Of a stretch of DNA of 64,000 nt, positions 10,185-21,961 are shown in pieces (position 1 is the first letter of the stretch; each line of letters starts with the position of its first letter). A model generated the notes under the pieces. The model made no database searches. It was given only the letters and a program-made list of their open reading frames with translations, and was not told where the DNA came from. The stretch covers positions 1 through 64,000 of the forward strand of contig CACDWM010000006.1 of the NCBI GenBank assembly GCA_902556505.1, given 5' to 3'. The translations under genes and the position numbers were made by a program. This stretch comes from an uncultured Pelagibacteraceae bacterium (GTDB lineage Bacteria; Pseudomonadota; Alphaproteobacteria; Pelagibacterales; Pelagibacteraceae).

Positions 10185-11599
10185 TTGAAATAATTTTTAA
10201 CTCTATCAATAGTTTTTTGATTTAATTGAACTTGATATTTATCATTAAGTAATTGATCATACGATTGTAAGATGCTTTTTCTATTATTTGTATTTTGGCT
10301 ATTTGCAAATTTAAGATATTTTTCATCAGTTTTGTTAAATGAATTTTTATTTGTTCCAGTAATTTTTACTAAATAAATTTTATCTTCTTTATTTACTAGA
10401 GCAAAAGAGTTAACAGGTAACGCGTAAAGCATTTTTACTGAATTAATATCAATGAGCTCGTCATCTTCTATAGAATTAATAGAAGAATATTCCTTATTTG
10501 ATCCTGCCAGCTCTTCAAATTTTGAATTATCAAATTTCTTTTTTTGAATTTCTTCTATAATTTCTCTATTGTAATCAAATTTACCTTTTTGATATATTAA
10601 CTCAACTATTTCTCCTTTAATGATTTCATCATTTAAATCTGGAGCTCGATGATACTGATTATCAATATTATAAAGTAAAAAGTTGTCACCACTCTCTATC
10701 AAGTCTATTTTAGATGTTTTCTTAGAATAAATTAAATCTTCATTAATCTGCTTATTAGAGCTAGGTGCAAACTCATTTACCTCTATAATATCAACATTAA
10801 TATCTGCTAATATAGTGTCAAATGTACTTCCTTGAGAAATTTTGTTTTCAATTGAGTCAATTTCATCAAAAAAATCTTGATTAAATTCTTCTATGCCAAT
10901 TAGATTTTTTGGATTTAATATCACATACTTGAAATCTATATATTCTCTTTTTAATTGCTCTTTATTTTCATTAATAAATTCTTTAATTTCAATTGGAGTG
11001 TAATCATCTTTTGTTTTATATAGATTTTCCATATCAAAATACTCGATATTTAAGGATTTATTATTTTCTTCAAACTTTTTTTCTATTAAAAAATTTGGTG
11101 TTATTGTTCCAGCACCAATAAAATCAAATAAGTGCTTCTGTAATTCTCTATTTTTTAATTGCAATTCAAACATTGGAGCTGACAAGTTGTTTGAGAGTAA
11201 AAATTTTTCATATTTAATTCTTTGAAAAGCACCATTTTCATCATGGAAATTTTTATTTTCTTTAATGTTTTTAAGTATAGTTTTTTCGTTAATTGAAAGA
11301 TCAAAGTCTTTAATTTCCAAATCAATCAATGTAGTTGAAATTAATCCTGATAATAATTCTTCAATAATATTGTTGTCTAAATTATCTCTAATAGCTTCTT
11401 GTGAAATTCCACTTTGATTCACATAGTCAATAAAATCCTGGGTTGTTACATTTGTTTTGTTTATTTTTGCAATATTGTTTTGATTATTTGTACTAAACCC
11501 ACCACCAAAACCACCAAAGCCAAAAGCGATGATGATTATGACAATTAACACCAATCCACCAAATTGTTTCCAGCCTAAGTTTTTTAATTTTTCAATCAT
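10181..11599 (-). CDS. SurA/PpiD-like periplasmic folding protein (peptidylprolyl isomerase family)
   Basis: N-terminal TM helix after short cytoplasmic segment; SurA_N-like region (AKINKTNVTTQDF...). Confidence 0.7.
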   Translation of the reverse strand: MIEKLKNLGWKQFGGLVLIVIIIIAFGFGGFGGGFSTNNQNNIAKINKTNVTTQDFIDYVNQSGISQEAIRDNLDNNIIEELLSGLISTTLIDLEIKDFDLSINEKTILKNIKENKNFHDENGAFQRIKYEKFLLSNNLSAPMFELQLKNRELQKHLFDFIGAGTITPNFLIEKKFEENNKSLNIEYFDMENLYKTKDDYTPIEIKEFINENKEQLKREYIDFKYVILNPKNLIGIEEFNQDFFDEIDSIENKISQGSTFDTILADINVDIIEVNEFAPSSNKQINEDLIYSKKTSKIDLIESGDNFLLYNIDNQYHRAPDLNDEIIKGEIVELIYQKGKFDYNREIIEEIQKKKFDNSKFEELAGSNKEYSSINSIEDDELIDINSVKMLYALPVNSFALVNKEDKIYLVKITGTNKNSFNKTDEKYLKFANSQNTNNRKSILQSYDQLLNDKYQVQLNQKTIDRVKNYFK

Positions 11600-11655
11600 A
11601 GCGTTATAAATTTATTGATCTGTAAAAAACAAATCTATAGATTAAAAAGTCAATT

Positions 11656-12396
11656 ATGACAAATAAATATATGTATTTTGTAGCTAATTGGAAAATGTTT
11701 GGTGATTTAAGATCTCTAAATTCACTTGATAAAGTAATAAAGTTTTCAAAAAATAATAAAAAAAATAAGTTAAAAATAGTTTATTGCCCACCAAATACAT
11801 TAATTCGTCCATTATCGAGAAGACTTAAAAAAACAAAAATAGAGGTTGGTGCCCAAAACTGTCATCACAGCTATGACTACGGTGCGCACACTGGCCAAGT
11901 AAATTCTACTATGCTTAAAAATGTTGGAGCAAAGTATGTTATTTTGGGACACTCAGAAAATAGACAACTAGGTGAGACAGATAATTTAATTAATTTAAAA
12001 ATAAAAAGTGCAATTAAATCAGGTCTCAAAATTATATTTTGTATTGGCGAAACCTTGAAAGAAAGAAGACAAAAAAAAACTAATCAAATTTTAAAAAGAC
12101 AAATTGAAAAAGGATCAAAATCGATAAAGAATAAATCCAAAATTATTATAGCCTATGAACCGGTATGGTCTATCGGCACAGGTGTAATTCCAAAAGAAGA
12201 TGATTTAAATAAAATTATTTCATTTATTAAAAGTAGATTTGTAAAAAAATATCCAAAAATTTTATATGGTGGATCTGTAAACATAAATAACGTAAGTATA
12301 TTAAAAAAAATTCCCAACATTGATGGTTTTTTGATAGGAGGCGCATCACAAATTCCAAAAAAATTTATTGATATAATTCAAAAAACCATTAATTAG
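11656..12396 (+). CDS. tpiA: Triosephosphate isomerase
   Basis: VANWKMFG, GHSENR, AYEPVWSIGTG, LYGGSVN. Confidence 0.96.
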   Translation: MTNKYMYFVANWKMFGDLRSLNSLDKVIKFSKNNKKNKLKIVYCPPNTLIRPLSRRLKKTKIEVGAQNCHHSYDYGAHTGQVNSTMLKNVGAKYVILGHSENRQLGETDNLINLKIKSAIKSGLKIIFCIGETLKERRQKKTNQILKRQIEKGSKSIKNKSKIIIAYEPVWSIGTGVIPKEDDLNKIISFIKSRFVKKYPKILYGGSVNINNVSILKKIPNIDGFLIGGASQIPKKFIDIIQKTIN

Positions 12397-12402
12397 ACCC
12401 AC

Positions 12403-12702
12403 ATGGAAACTTTATTATTAGTAATCAACATTATACTTGCAGTTATTTTAGTTCTTTTGGTTTTATTGCAAAAATCAGAAGGAGGTGCTCTTGGTATAGG
12501 AGTTTCCCAAGAAAATTTTATGTTATCTAGATCAGCAGGCAGCTTCATGACAAAAGCCACTGCAATCGTAGCAACACTTTTTATTATTTGTAGTCTGGCT
12601 CTAACAATAATTTCTAGAGCAGAACTTACTCCTACGGGGTCGGTATTGGATACAGTTGAGGAAAAAACTGAAGACACGCCTTCAATTCCTGAAAATAATT
12701 AA
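12403..12702 (+). CDS. secG: Preprotein translocase subunit SecG
   Basis: 99 aa; two TM helices, VLLQKSEGGALGIG; tpiA-secG-pyrG order. Confidence 0.92.
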   Translation: METLLLVINIILAVILVLLVLLQKSEGGALGIGVSQENFMLSRSAGSFMTKATAIVATLFIICSLALTIISRAELTPTGSVLDTVEEKTEDTPSIPENN

Positions 12703-12746
12703 TTAATCCTTTTCAATTCATTTTTTATTCGCTATAAGATACTTCC

Positions 12747-14363
12747 ATGGCGCGATATATATTTGTCACTGGCGGCGTGGTTTCCTCCCTTGGTAAAGGT
12801 CTCTCTTCCGCATCACTTGCTTATTTATTACAATCAAGAGGTTACAAAGTTCGTTTAAGAAAATTAGACCCATATCTAAATGTCGATCCAGGAACAATGA
12901 GTCCGTTTCAACATGGTGAAGTTTTTGTAACAGACGATGGCGCTGAAACAGATTTAGATTTAGGTCACTACGAAAGATTTTCTGGCGTTACTGCAAAGGA
13001 AACCGACAACATCACAACTGGAAAAATTTATAGCGATGTTCTTAGAAAAGAAAGAAAAGGTCAGTATTTAGGTAAGACAGTTCAAGTTATTCCTCATATC
13101 ACAGATAGAATTAAAGAATTTATAAAACACGATACACATAAAGAAGATTTTGTAATTTGTGAAATAGGAGGAATAGTAGGTGATATAGAAAGTTTACCAT
13201 TTGTAGAAGCGATAAGACAATTTTCGAATGATATTGGTAAAAAAAATGCATTATTTATTCATTTAACTTTAGTTCCTTATTTAAAAGCATCGGATGAAAT
13301 AAAAACAAAACCAACACAACACTCAGTCAAAGAATTAAGAAGCATTGGTATTCAACCTGATATTATTATTTGTAGATCAGAAAGACCAATTCCTTTAGAC
13401 CACAGAAAAAAAATATCTTTGTTTTGTAATGTTGATATTAAAAATGTAATTGAAACTGTTGATGTTAAAACTATTTATGAGGCACCGATTAGTTTTTTTA
13501 ATCAAAAATTGGATATTCAAGTTTTAAATTATTTTAAATTAAAATCAAAAAAACCTGCAAATTTGAGTCCTTGGAAAAAAATAACTAAAATTACTCTTAA
13601 TACTAAAAGGCATGTTAATATCGCAATTATTGGTAAATATGTTGAATTAAAAGATGCTTATAAATCTTTAGATGAAGCACTTACTCATGGGGGAATATCT
13701 AATAATCTTAAAGTTAATTTGGTTAGAATAGATTCTGAAAAATTAAAAGTTTCAGAAATAAAAAATAAACTTAAAAATGTTTCAGGAATTCTAATTCCAG
13801 GTGGTTTTGGTAAAAGGGGAACTGAGGGTAAAATTGAAGCGATAAGGTATGCAAGAATAAATAAAATTCCATTCCTTGGAATTTGTTATGGAATGCAAAT
13901 GGCAATAATTGAATTTGCTAGAAATCAATTAAAGATTAAAAAAGCAACTTCTTCTGAGTTTGATAAAGGCGGTGTTCATATTATTGGCTTGATGCATGAA
14001 TGGGAAAAAAGTGGAAGAAAAGTTAAAGGAACAGATAAAGATTTAGGAGGAACCATGAGACTTGGTTCTTATGATGCAATTTTAAGAGATAAGTCTAAAA
14101 TTAGAGATATTTATAAATCTAAATTAATCAAAGAGAGACATAGACATAGATATGAAGTGGATATTTCATATAAAGAAAAATTTGAGAAGAAAGGATTAAT
14201 ATTTTCAGGTTTATCTCCAGATCATAAGCTTCCAGAGATAATAGAGCTTAAAAATCATCCTTGGTTTATAGGAGTTCAGTTCCATCCTGAATTTAAATCT
14301 AGACCTTTGAACCCACATCCTTTATTCTCTTCGTTTATCAAAGCAGCAAAAAATCATAGATGA
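12747..14363 (+). CDS. pyrG: CTP synthase
   Basis: [23 protein letters not shown]; GATase GICYGMQ and QFHPEF. Confidence 0.97.
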   Translation: MARYIFVTGGVVSSLGKGLSSASLAYLLQSRGYKVRLRKLDPYLNVDPGTMSPFQHGEVFVTDDGAETDLDLGHYERFSGVTAKETDNITTGKIYSDVLRKERKGQYLGKTVQVIPHITDRIKEFIKHDTHKEDFVICEIGGIVGDIESLPFVEAIRQFSNDIGKKNALFIHLTLVPYLKASDEIKTKPTQHSVKELRSIGIQPDIIICRSERPIPLDHRKKISLFCNVDIKNVIETVDVKTIYEAPISFFNQKLDIQVLNYFKLKSKKPANLSPWKKITKITLNTKRHVNIAIIGKYVELKDAYKSLDEALTHGGISNNLKVNLVRIDSEKLKVSEIKNKLKNVSGILIPGGFGKRGTEGKIEAIRYARINKIPFLGICYGMQMAIIEFARNQLKIKKATSSEFDKGGVHIIGLMHEWEKSGRKVKGTDKDLGGTMRLGSYDAILRDKSKIRDIYKSKLIKERHRHRYEVDISYKEKFEKKGLIFSGLSPDHKLPEIIELKNHPWFIGVQFHPEFKSRPLNPHPLFSSFIKAAKNHR

Positions 14364-15184
14364 GTGCGATTAAAGTAAATTGTGAAAATATAGAAATTTC
14401 AAACAATAATAAGATTTGTATTATTGCAGGTCCGTGCCAACTTGAGACAGAACAACATGCACTCGATATGGCTGGAAAAATTAAGGAAATTACTTCGAAA
14501 TTTGACCTTGGATTTATTTACAAAACTTCATTTGATAAAGCGAACAGAACAAGTTTAAAAGGTAAAAGGGGAGCAGGATTAGATGCATCACTTCCCGTAT
14601 TTGATAAAATTAAAAAGGAATTGAACGTCCCTATTTTAACAGACATTCATAACGCTGAACAATGTGAAATTGTCTCAAAACATGTTGATGTTTTACAAAT
14701 CCCAGCTTTTTTGTGTCGACAAACAGACTTATTAATTGCTGCAGCTAAAACAAATAAAATTATTAATGTAAAAAAAGGTCAGTTCTTAGCACCGTGGGAT
14801 ATGGTGAATGTAACTAAAAAAATTTCAGACTCAGGAAATAAAAATATCCTAGTTACAGAAAGAGGTGCAAGCTTTGGTTATAACACTTTAGTCTCTGACA
14901 TGAGATCATTACCTATAATGGCAAAGAATGGTTATCCAGTAATTTTTGATGCAACTCATTCTGTTCAACAACCTGGTGGCCAAGGAGAATCCTCTGGTGG
15001 TCAAAGAGAATTTGTTGAATATTTAGCAAGAGCTGCAGTTGCGGTTGGAGTTGCTGGTGTATTTATTGAAACGCATCAAGATCCTGACAATGCTCCGTCT
15101 GATGGACCAAACATGGTACCATTGAATAAATTAGAGAATCTATTAAAACAATTAAACGATATAGATAATCTAATTAAAAAATAG
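14360..15184 (+). CDS. kdsA: 3-deoxy-8-phosphooctulonate synthase
   Basis: [35 protein letters not shown]. Confidence 0.95.
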   Translation: MSAIKVNCENIEISNNNKICIIAGPCQLETEQHALDMAGKIKEITSKFDLGFIYKTSFDKANRTSLKGKRGAGLDASLPVFDKIKKELNVPILTDIHNAEQCEIVSKHVDVLQIPAFLCRQTDLLIAAAKTNKIINVKKGQFLAPWDMVNVTKKISDSGNKNILVTERGASFGYNTLVSDMRSLPIMAKNGYPVIFDATHSVQQPGGQGESSGGQREFVEYLARAAVAVGVAGVFIETHQDPDNAPSDGPNMVPLNKLENLLKQLNDIDNLIKK

Positions 15185-16441
15185 TGAGCAAAATTTTTAA
15201 AAGTAAAAGCACGTCAAGTTTTTGACAGTAGAGGAAATCCAACAGTAGAGGCTGAGGTTTATATAAAAAATAATAGTGCATCCGCTATTTGTCCTTCAGG
15301 TGCTTCTACTGGAACTTTTGAAGCTTTTGAAAAAAGAGATAAAAATAATAAACGATATTTAGGAAAGAGTGTTTTAAGTGCAGTTAACTTAGTCAACACG
15401 AAGATTTCAAAAAAATTAAAAGGACAAAGTATTCACAACCAAGAAAGAATTGATGCTTTGTTAATTAACTTAGATGGTACAAGACAAAAAACTAACTTAG
15501 GAGCTAATGCGATGTTAGCGGTTTCTATGGCTGTCAAAAAACTGTCTGCAAAAACAAAAAAATTACCTTTGTATAAAACTTTTTCTCAAAAAAATAACTT
15601 TCAATTACCATATCCATTAATGAACATTATTAATGGTGGAGCGCATGCAAATAATGGTCTTAGAATTCAAGAGTTTATGATCAGACCTGACCGAGCAAAA
15701 AGTTTTTCTGAGGCAATGCGGATTTGTTTCGTTGTTATTAAAAACTTAAGTAAATTAATTAAAGATAAGGGTTTATCAACTTCAGTAGGTGATGAAGGTG
15801 GTTTTGCACCCATGATCAGTAGTAACAATCAAGCTTTAGATTTAATTGTGAGTGCAATTAAAAAATCAGGATTTATTAATGGTAAAGATGTTTCTATTTG
15901 TCTAGATGTTGCTGCTAATGAATTATATAAAAAAAATAAATACTCTATTCATTCAAAAAGTTATATTTCAGTAAATAAATCAATTAAAGAATATCAAAAA
16001 ATTATTAAAAAATATAAAATTAAGTCCATTGAAGATCCATTTGCAGAAAATGATTGGTTGGCATGGAATAAATTAATGAAATCAATAAAAAAAGTTCAGA
16101 TCGTTGGAGATGATTTGTACGTAACAAATCTTGAAAGATTAAAGAAAGGTTTCTTAAATATTTCCTCTAATTCTATCTTAATAAAACTAAATCAAATTGG
16201 CACCGTTTCAGAAACATTAGATGTAATTAAATTTGCTCAAACCATTGGATATAAAACAATTATATCTCATCGATCAGGTGATAGTGAAGATACGTTTATT
16301 GCTGATTTAGCAGTGGGCACTAATTCAAATCAAATTAAAACCGGATCTTTAGCCAGATCCGAAAGGGTTGCAAAATATAATCAATTAATCCGCATTGAAG
16401 AAGAACTTGGAAAAAAAGCGAGGATGAATAAGATCAATTAA
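15184..16441 (+). pseudogene. eno: Enolase; N-terminus frameshifted by one base (real or sequencing artefact)
   Basis: GTG at 15184 encodes (M)SKIFK then hits a stop; removing one A from AAAA at 15199-15202 gives [29 protein letters not shown]... continuous with ORF 15458-16441 (GDEGGFAP, SHRSGDSEDTFIADLAV). No ATG/GTG/TTG exists in the enolase frame between the TGA at 15185 and the TTG at 15458. Confidence 0.88.
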
Positions 16442-16743
16442 TGCTTCAATTAATAAAAAAAAATTATTTTTTATTAATTTCTGTTTTTCTTATTTTCTAC
16501 TTTGGTTTTAACTTGGTATCTGGAGAAAGAGGTCTTTTTTCTTATATAGAAAAAAAAGAACTTTTGTCTAACTTGAAAAAAGAAGAATTAAACCTAACTA
16601 GCAAAATAGAAGATATGGATCATAAAAATTCACTTCTAAGTACTAATTTAGATCTTGATTATATTGAGATTTTAATTAGAGAACGATTTTTATTTGGTAG
16701 AAAAAATGAGACTATTTATATAATTAAAAAAGATGAAAAGTAG
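16441..16743 (+). CDS. ftsB: FtsB/DivIC-like septum formation initiator
   Basis: 100 aa, N-terminal TM + coiled coil, [14 protein letters not shown]; directly after eno. Confidence 0.8.
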   Translation: MLQLIKKNYFLLISVFLIFYFGFNLVSGERGLFSYIEKKELLSNLKKEELNLTSKIEDMDHKNSLLSTNLDLDYIEILIRERFLFGRKNETIYIIKKDEK

Positions 16744-17653
16744 ACATCCTGAAAAAGAAAACAAACCGGTTAATCCAATTAAAAAAAAACCTGAATGGAT
16801 TAGATCAAAACTTACAAATAGTAAGGAATTCTTTTTAACCAAAACAATAGTAAACAATAATAATCTTGTAACTGTTTGTCAGGAAGCAAACTGCCCGAAT
16901 ATAACTGAATGTTGGAGCAAGCGACATGCAACTTTTATGATTATGGGAGACACTTGTACAAGAGCTTGTGCTTTTTGTGATGTTAAAACTGGTGTACCAG
17001 GAAAATTAGATCAACTAGAACCTATTAAGATTGCAGAAGCAGTAAAAAAATTAAATTTAAGACATGTTGTGATTACCTCAGTGGATAGAGATGATTTAAA
17101 TGATGGTGGATCAAAACATTTTTTTGAAGTGATAAATCAAACTAGAAAAGCAAACCCAAATACTACTATTGAAGTTCTTACACCTGATTTTTTAAGAAAA
17201 GGAGATGCGTTTAAAAAAGTTTTAGAAGCTAAACCAGATGTTTTTAATCATAACATTGAAACTGTTCCTAGTCTTTATTTAAAAGTTCGACCCGGATCTA
17301 GATATTTTGCGTCTTTAGAACTTTTAAAAAATGCAAAGAAAGTTAACAAAAATATTTTTACTAAATCAGGAATAATGGTTGGCTTAGGAGAAACTAGAGA
17401 TGAAATTTTACAAGTCATGGATGACTTAAGAGCCGCAGATGTTGATTTCATAACAATTGGTCAATACTTGCAACCATCTACAAAACATTATCCATTAGAT
17501 AGATACTATACACCAAAAGAATTTGAGGATTTAGGAACAATAGCAAAAGCTAAAGGATTTTTGTTAGTGTCTTCATCTCCTTTAACCAGATCTTCATATC
17601 ACGCTGATGAAGATTTTGCGAAACTTCAACAAAACAGATTAAAAAATAATTAA
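16733..17653 (+). CDS. lipA: Lipoyl synthase
   Basis: [13 protein letters not shown] and [10 protein letters not shown] cysteine motifs. Confidence 0.96.
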   Translation: MKSRHPEKENKPVNPIKKKPEWIRSKLTNSKEFFLTKTIVNNNNLVTVCQEANCPNITECWSKRHATFMIMGDTCTRACAFCDVKTGVPGKLDQLEPIKIAEAVKKLNLRHVVITSVDRDDLNDGGSKHFFEVINQTRKANPNTTIEVLTPDFLRKGDAFKKVLEAKPDVFNHNIETVPSLYLKVRPGSRYFASLELLKNAKKVNKNIFTKSGIMVGLGETRDEILQVMDDLRAADVDFITIGQYLQPSTKHYPLDRYYTPKEFEDLGTIAKAKGFLLVSSSPLTRSSYHADEDFAKLQQNRLKNN

Positions 17654-18108
17654 TGCCAAAAGCATCAGTTAAGCGATTAATTGATAACAGAAAAGATAAG
17701 CTAATTGATTTTGTTTTAGATATTGAAAAATACCCAGAATTTATTCCTTTCTGCGATAATTCAAAAGTTTATGAGAGAAGTGATAATGGTGACACCATAA
17801 ATATAATAGCGGATCTTACAATAGGTAAGGGGCCGTTTAAAGATACATTTAAAAGTGACGTTAAATTAAATAAAAAAACTGATCATATTCATGTTGTTAA
17901 TTTAGGTGGACCTTTAAATCATTTAGAAAACAATTGGAAATTTTTTGAGATAGGAAATGATACAGATGGTTATAAGACAGAAGTTTTATTTGATATTGAT
18001 TTTGAAATCGAAAATAATTTTTTAAATATTTTAATGACTAAATCCTTTCAATTTGGTTTAGAAAAGATAGCAGACGCATTTCAAAAAAGAGCTGAAAGTA
18101 TTAAATAA
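17653..18108 (+). CDS. SRPBCC/COQ10-RatA family protein
   Basis: FVLDIEKYPEFIPFC; downstream of lipA. Confidence 0.82.
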   Translation: MPKASVKRLIDNRKDKLIDFVLDIEKYPEFIPFCDNSKVYERSDNGDTINIIADLTIGKGPFKDTFKSDVKLNKKTDHIHVVNLGGPLNHLENNWKFFEIGNDTDGYKTEVLFDIDFEIENNFLNILMTKSFQFGLEKIADAFQKRAESIK

Positions 18109-18565
18109 TTTTATTGATTATCTTAATTACGTTACGAACTGTTGATTTTTGAATTGAATTACGATTTTTTGATTTAAATTTATTTTCTTTTATAAGCAGA
18201 GCTTTACCTTTTTTGACTCCAATATAAACAAGACCAACTGGTTTTTCTTTTGATCCACCTCCTGGTCCAGCAATTCCTGTTATAGAGACGTTGATTTTAC
18301 TTTTTGAAATTTTAGATAAATTTTTAACCATTGCCTTACAACACTCATGGCTTACCGCACCATATTTTCTAATAATATTTTTATTAACTTTTAATATCTT
18401 TATTTTAGCTTGATTAGAGTAGGTGGTTAGACCCATTTGAAAGTATTTTGATGAATTAGCTAATTTAGTAAAATTATGAGCCATTAATCCACCCGTACAA
18501 GACTCAGCTACAGATAAAGTCAATTTTTTTTTAATTAATTTTTTATGAAGTAATTGGACACTCAT
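18101..18565 (-). CDS. pncC: Nicotinamide-nucleotide amidohydrolase (CinA C-terminal domain)
   Basis: LSVAESCTGGLMAH, ITGIAGPGGG. Confidence 0.88.
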   Translation of the reverse strand: MSVQLLHKKLIKKKLTLSVAESCTGGLMAHNFTKLANSSKYFQMGLTTYSNQAKIKILKVNKNIIRKYGAVSHECCKAMVKNLSKISKSKINVSITGIAGPGGGSKEKPVGLVYIGVKKGKALLIKENKFKSKNRNSIQKSTVRNVIKIINKII

Positions 18566-19071
18566 CAGAATTTTAAACTTATTAAATATATTAATATCAT
18601 TGAATATAAACCTGCCATTATATCGTCCATAATAATTCCAAAATAGTTCTTATGTTTTTTATCAAAATAACTTACTGGAAAAGGTTTTAGGATGTCAAAA
18701 AATCTAAAAAAAACAAAAGATAAAATATAATAAATTTCAATTGAAATACTTATTTGATTAGTTTGATTTAAATACAGTAACAAAATTAAAGGCATAGATT
18801 GCCCTAAAACTTCATCGATTACTATTTGTCCTGGATCTTTATTTTTAAATTCAGACTCAGAATCTTTTACTGCATAAAATGAATAAAAAAATAAAAGTAT
18901 AAAAAAAATAATTGAAAACTTAAGATCTGTGTATCCTAAAATTTCATAAGCAATATAAATAAAAACAGCTGTTACAGCAGAAGTTACAGTTCCAGGAATT
19001 TTGGTTAAATATCCATAACCAAAGAAAGTGGACAACAAAACATTTATTTTTTTCATTTTGTAATTGAGCAA
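18565..19071 (-). CDS. pgpA: Phosphatidylglycerophosphatase A
   Basis: FGYGYLTKIPGTVTSAV, IVIDEVLGQ. Confidence 0.88.
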   Translation of the reverse strand: MLNYKMKKINVLLSTFFGYGYLTKIPGTVTSAVTAVFIYIAYEILGYTDLKFSIIFFILLFFYSFYAVKDSESEFKNKDPGQIVIDEVLGQSMPLILLLYLNQTNQISISIEIYYILSFVFFRFFDILKPFPVSYFDKKHKNYFGIIMDDIMAGLYSMILIYLISLKF

Positions 19072-20153
19072 ATAACTTCACAAGCTATTGCTTTTTCCTT
19101 TCCTATTAATCCAAGTTTTTCCACTGTTTTACCTTTTAGGTTAATTAATTCTTTATCAATATTTAATAAATTAGATAGAGATTTGATTATTTTATCGCGA
19201 TATATTGAAACTTTTGGTTGCTCACATATTAAATTTATATCTAAATTATTTATATAAAAATCATTATTATTTAATATCTGAGCGATAGGCCTAAGCATTT
19301 TAGGGGATCTAATATTTTTATATTTTTTTTGATTATCTGGAAAAAAAGTACCAATATCTTTTTTTCTCATAGCTCCAAGAAGTGAATCTATTATTGAATG
19401 AATAATTACATCTCCATCAGAATGTCCTTTAAGTCCTGAGTGATAAGGGATTTTTATTCCACCTAAAAAAAGTTTTTTGCCTTTTATTAATCTATGAATG
19501 TCAAAACCAATACCAAAATAGGTTTTATTAGTTTCGATATCTTCTTTAAATGTAATTTTATTATTTAAATTTTCTCCTTTAATAAACTTAATTTTAAGAT
19601 TGTTTTCAATAAATAATGTTGCTTCGTCAGTAATTTTATTTTTTTGTTTATTTGAAAGGCTATATAAATCTTTAAATTTAAAAGCTTGAGGGGTTTGAGT
19701 TAAAATTGAGTTATGTCGACTTAAGTTAAAAAGTTGGTTTTTTACTTTATATTTAATTGAGTCTTTTGAATTTATAGAAGGTATTACTGCTTTATTGTTT
19801 TTAAGCGATTTAATTAGATTTTTTAAAAGTCTGATAGTGAAATTTGGCCTAGCAGCATCATGAATAAGAACATTATTAGGTTTAAATTTTTTTATAAATT
19901 TTAAAGCTATTAAAGAAGAATCAGATCTTTCTTTACCACCTTTTATAATTAATACATTTTTTGGAAATTTTTCTTTAATACTTTTTTTATTATTTACGAC
20001 CAATATAATTTTTTTAAACAGCTTTGATTTCATTGCTTTTTCTAAAGAATGTTTAAAAAGAGCCTTGTTTTTATAAATATTGAATTGTTTTGGTTTTTTT
20101 GAATTAAATCTTTTGCTTTGTCCTGATGCTAGTATTATAAAATAATTATTCAT
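19053..20153 (-). CDS. ispDF: Bifunctional IspD/IspF (MEP pathway)
   Basis: N-terminal cytidylyltransferase, C-terminal GFDIHRLIKGKKLFLGGIKIPYHSGLKGHSDGDVIIHSIIDSLLGA. Confidence 0.94.
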   Translation of the reverse strand: MNNYFIILASGQSKRFNSKKPKQFNIYKNKALFKHSLEKAMKSKLFKKIILVVNNKKSIKEKFPKNVLIIKGGKERSDSSLIALKFIKKFKPNNVLIHDAARPNFTIRLLKNLIKSLKNNKAVIPSINSKDSIKYKVKNQLFNLSRHNSILTQTPQAFKFKDLYSLSNKQKNKITDEATLFIENNLKIKFIKGENLNNKITFKEDIETNKTYFGIGFDIHRLIKGKKLFLGGIKIPYHSGLKGHSDGDVIIHSIIDSLLGAMRKKDIGTFFPDNQKKYKNIRSPKMLRPIAQILNNNDFYINNLDINLICEQPKVSIYRDKIIKSLSNLLNIDKELINLKGKTVEKLGLIGKEKAIACEVICSITK

Positions 20154-20177
20154 TTATATGGTAGTTTTTATATTCAA

Positions 20178-21959
20178 ATGTACGAATTTATTAAAAAAAA
20201 TATATATCTAATAATATTATTTATTATCACATTATCGATAGGTTTTTTAACCTTTTTAACTTTTATAGATAAAGGATTTATTGAATTAACGGATCAAAAT
20301 TTACAAATTTTATTAGTTCTAAATATTTTTCTTTTAGTAGCACTTTTTGTCTTTATTTTTATTGAAATTAAGAGTGCAATTAAAAATGATATCGATAAAG
20401 ATGGCTTAAAATCCAATAAAAAATATATTACATATTTTGGTTTATTTACTTTAATTCCATCAGTTTTAATTTCAATATTTTCACTCTTTTTATTTTCTTT
20501 TGCTTTAGAGAAGTATTTTGACAAAAAAGTTACTACAGTTGTTAATAATTCTTATGAGTTAGCAATAAATTATGTTGAGGAAATTAGAAATAAAATTCAA
20601 TCTGATATAGTTTTAATTGCTTTTGATACAAATAAAAGTAAAAAATTTCTTAACGATAATCAAAATGAATATAGGAGATTTTTAAATACACAAAAATTGA
20701 TAAGAGGTGTTGATGAGGTGCACATTATTGATATTAATAAAAAACTTTTATTTTCAACTTTAAATGATGATCAACCTTATGTTCCTCCAGTTGATAGAGC
20801 TTTGAACTTGGTTTTGGATGACGATCGTCCTTTAAAGATTATTAATGCACCTGAAAATATTTCTGCTGCAATAATGAGACTGCAAAATTTTGAAGATAGA
20901 TTTTTATATGTTGTTAAATATTTAGATAAAGATATTTCAAGGTATTTAACAGAGTCTGAAGAAGCTATTAATTTTTATTATACGGTTGAGGAAAAAAGCA
21001 CTGGTATTAAAATTTCTTTTGCTATTATTTATATTATAGTTGTTAGTGTTTTATTATTTGTCTCGATATCTATTGCCATCAGGTTTTCATCTAGGTTTTT
21101 TAGGTCTATCAATAATTTAATTCTTGCATCAACATCTATCGGTCAAGGAAATTTTAATGCAAAAGTCCCTGAAGTTAAAACAGATAAAGATTTAGAAACC
21201 TTGAATAAAAATTTCAATTTAATGATAGATAGGTTGAAAAGCCAGCAAGAAAAGTTAATAATCAATGAAAGACATGAGGCTTGGGAAAGTTTAGCTAGAA
21301 AACTTGCTCATGAAATTAAAAATCCACTTACACCAATTCAATTAACTATAGATAGATTAAAAAATAACTATTCAAAAAAATTAAACGAAAATGAAACTGA
21401 AAATTTTAAAGATAATTTAAAAGTTATAAATAACCAAATAAAACAAATTGAAAAATTAGTTAATGAATTTTCTGACTTTGCTAGAATGCCAAAACCAATA
21501 TTTAAAGAAAATAACTTAGTAGACATTATTCAGGAAAATATAAATTTGCTCAAAGGATTAGACAATTCTATTGATATTAATTTTAAAAAAGATTTAAATA
21601 AAATTACGTTAGAGAGTGATAAAGAACAAATAAGTAGAGTATTTTTAAATTTGATTAAAAATTCTATAGAAAGTATCAATCAAAAAGCCCTAAACAACAA
21701 CAATTTCAGCAAAAAAATTGCTATTGAACTTACAGAGGATGATAGCCACATAAAAGTAATTCTAGAAGACAATGGTGTTGGTTTTAGTGAATTAAAAAAT
21801 AATATTAAAGATATACTTAATCCGTATTTCACAACTAAGAAAAATGGAACAGGTTTAGGATTATCAATAGTTAACAAAATAATTAATGATCACAATGGAA
21901 AAATAGACTTTATACCAATTCAAAATGGTGCAAAAATTAATATTACATTTTTAAAATAA
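20178..21959 (+). CDS. ntrY: Sensor histidine kinase NtrY
   Basis: N-terminal TMs, HAMP, LAHEIKNPLTPIQL H-box, GTGLGLSIV. Confidence 0.88.
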   Translation: MYEFIKKNIYLIILFIITLSIGFLTFLTFIDKGFIELTDQNLQILLVLNIFLLVALFVFIFIEIKSAIKNDIDKDGLKSNKKYITYFGLFTLIPSVLISIFSLFLFSFALEKYFDKKVTTVVNNSYELAINYVEEIRNKIQSDIVLIAFDTNKSKKFLNDNQNEYRRFLNTQKLIRGVDEVHIIDINKKLLFSTLNDDQPYVPPVDRALNLVLDDDRPLKIINAPENISAAIMRLQNFEDRFLYVVKYLDKDISRYLTESEEAINFYYTVEEKSTGIKISFAIIYIIVVSVLLFVSISIAIRFSSRFFRSINNLILASTSIGQGNFNAKVPEVKTDKDLETLNKNFNLMIDRLKSQQEKLIINERHEAWESLARKLAHEIKNPLTPIQLTIDRLKNNYSKKLNENETENFKDNLKVINNQIKQIEKLVNEFSDFARMPKPIFKENNLVDIIQENINLLKGLDNSIDINFKKDLNKITLESDKEQISRVFLNLIKNSIESINQKALNNNNFSKKIAIELTEDDSHIKVILEDNGVGFSELKNNIKDILNPYFTTKKNGTGLGLSIVNKIINDHNGKIDFIPIQNGAKINITFLK

Positions 21960-21961
21960 TA

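Noticed and set aside
12393-12677. 94-aa reverse ORF opposite secG
   Set aside because: Antisense to a clear SecG; no recognisable family.
8157-16441. Programmed frameshifting in trpG and eno
   Set aside because: Both are single extra A in A-runs with no known recoding signals for these families; an indel error or recent mutation is simpler. Kept only as an alternative.
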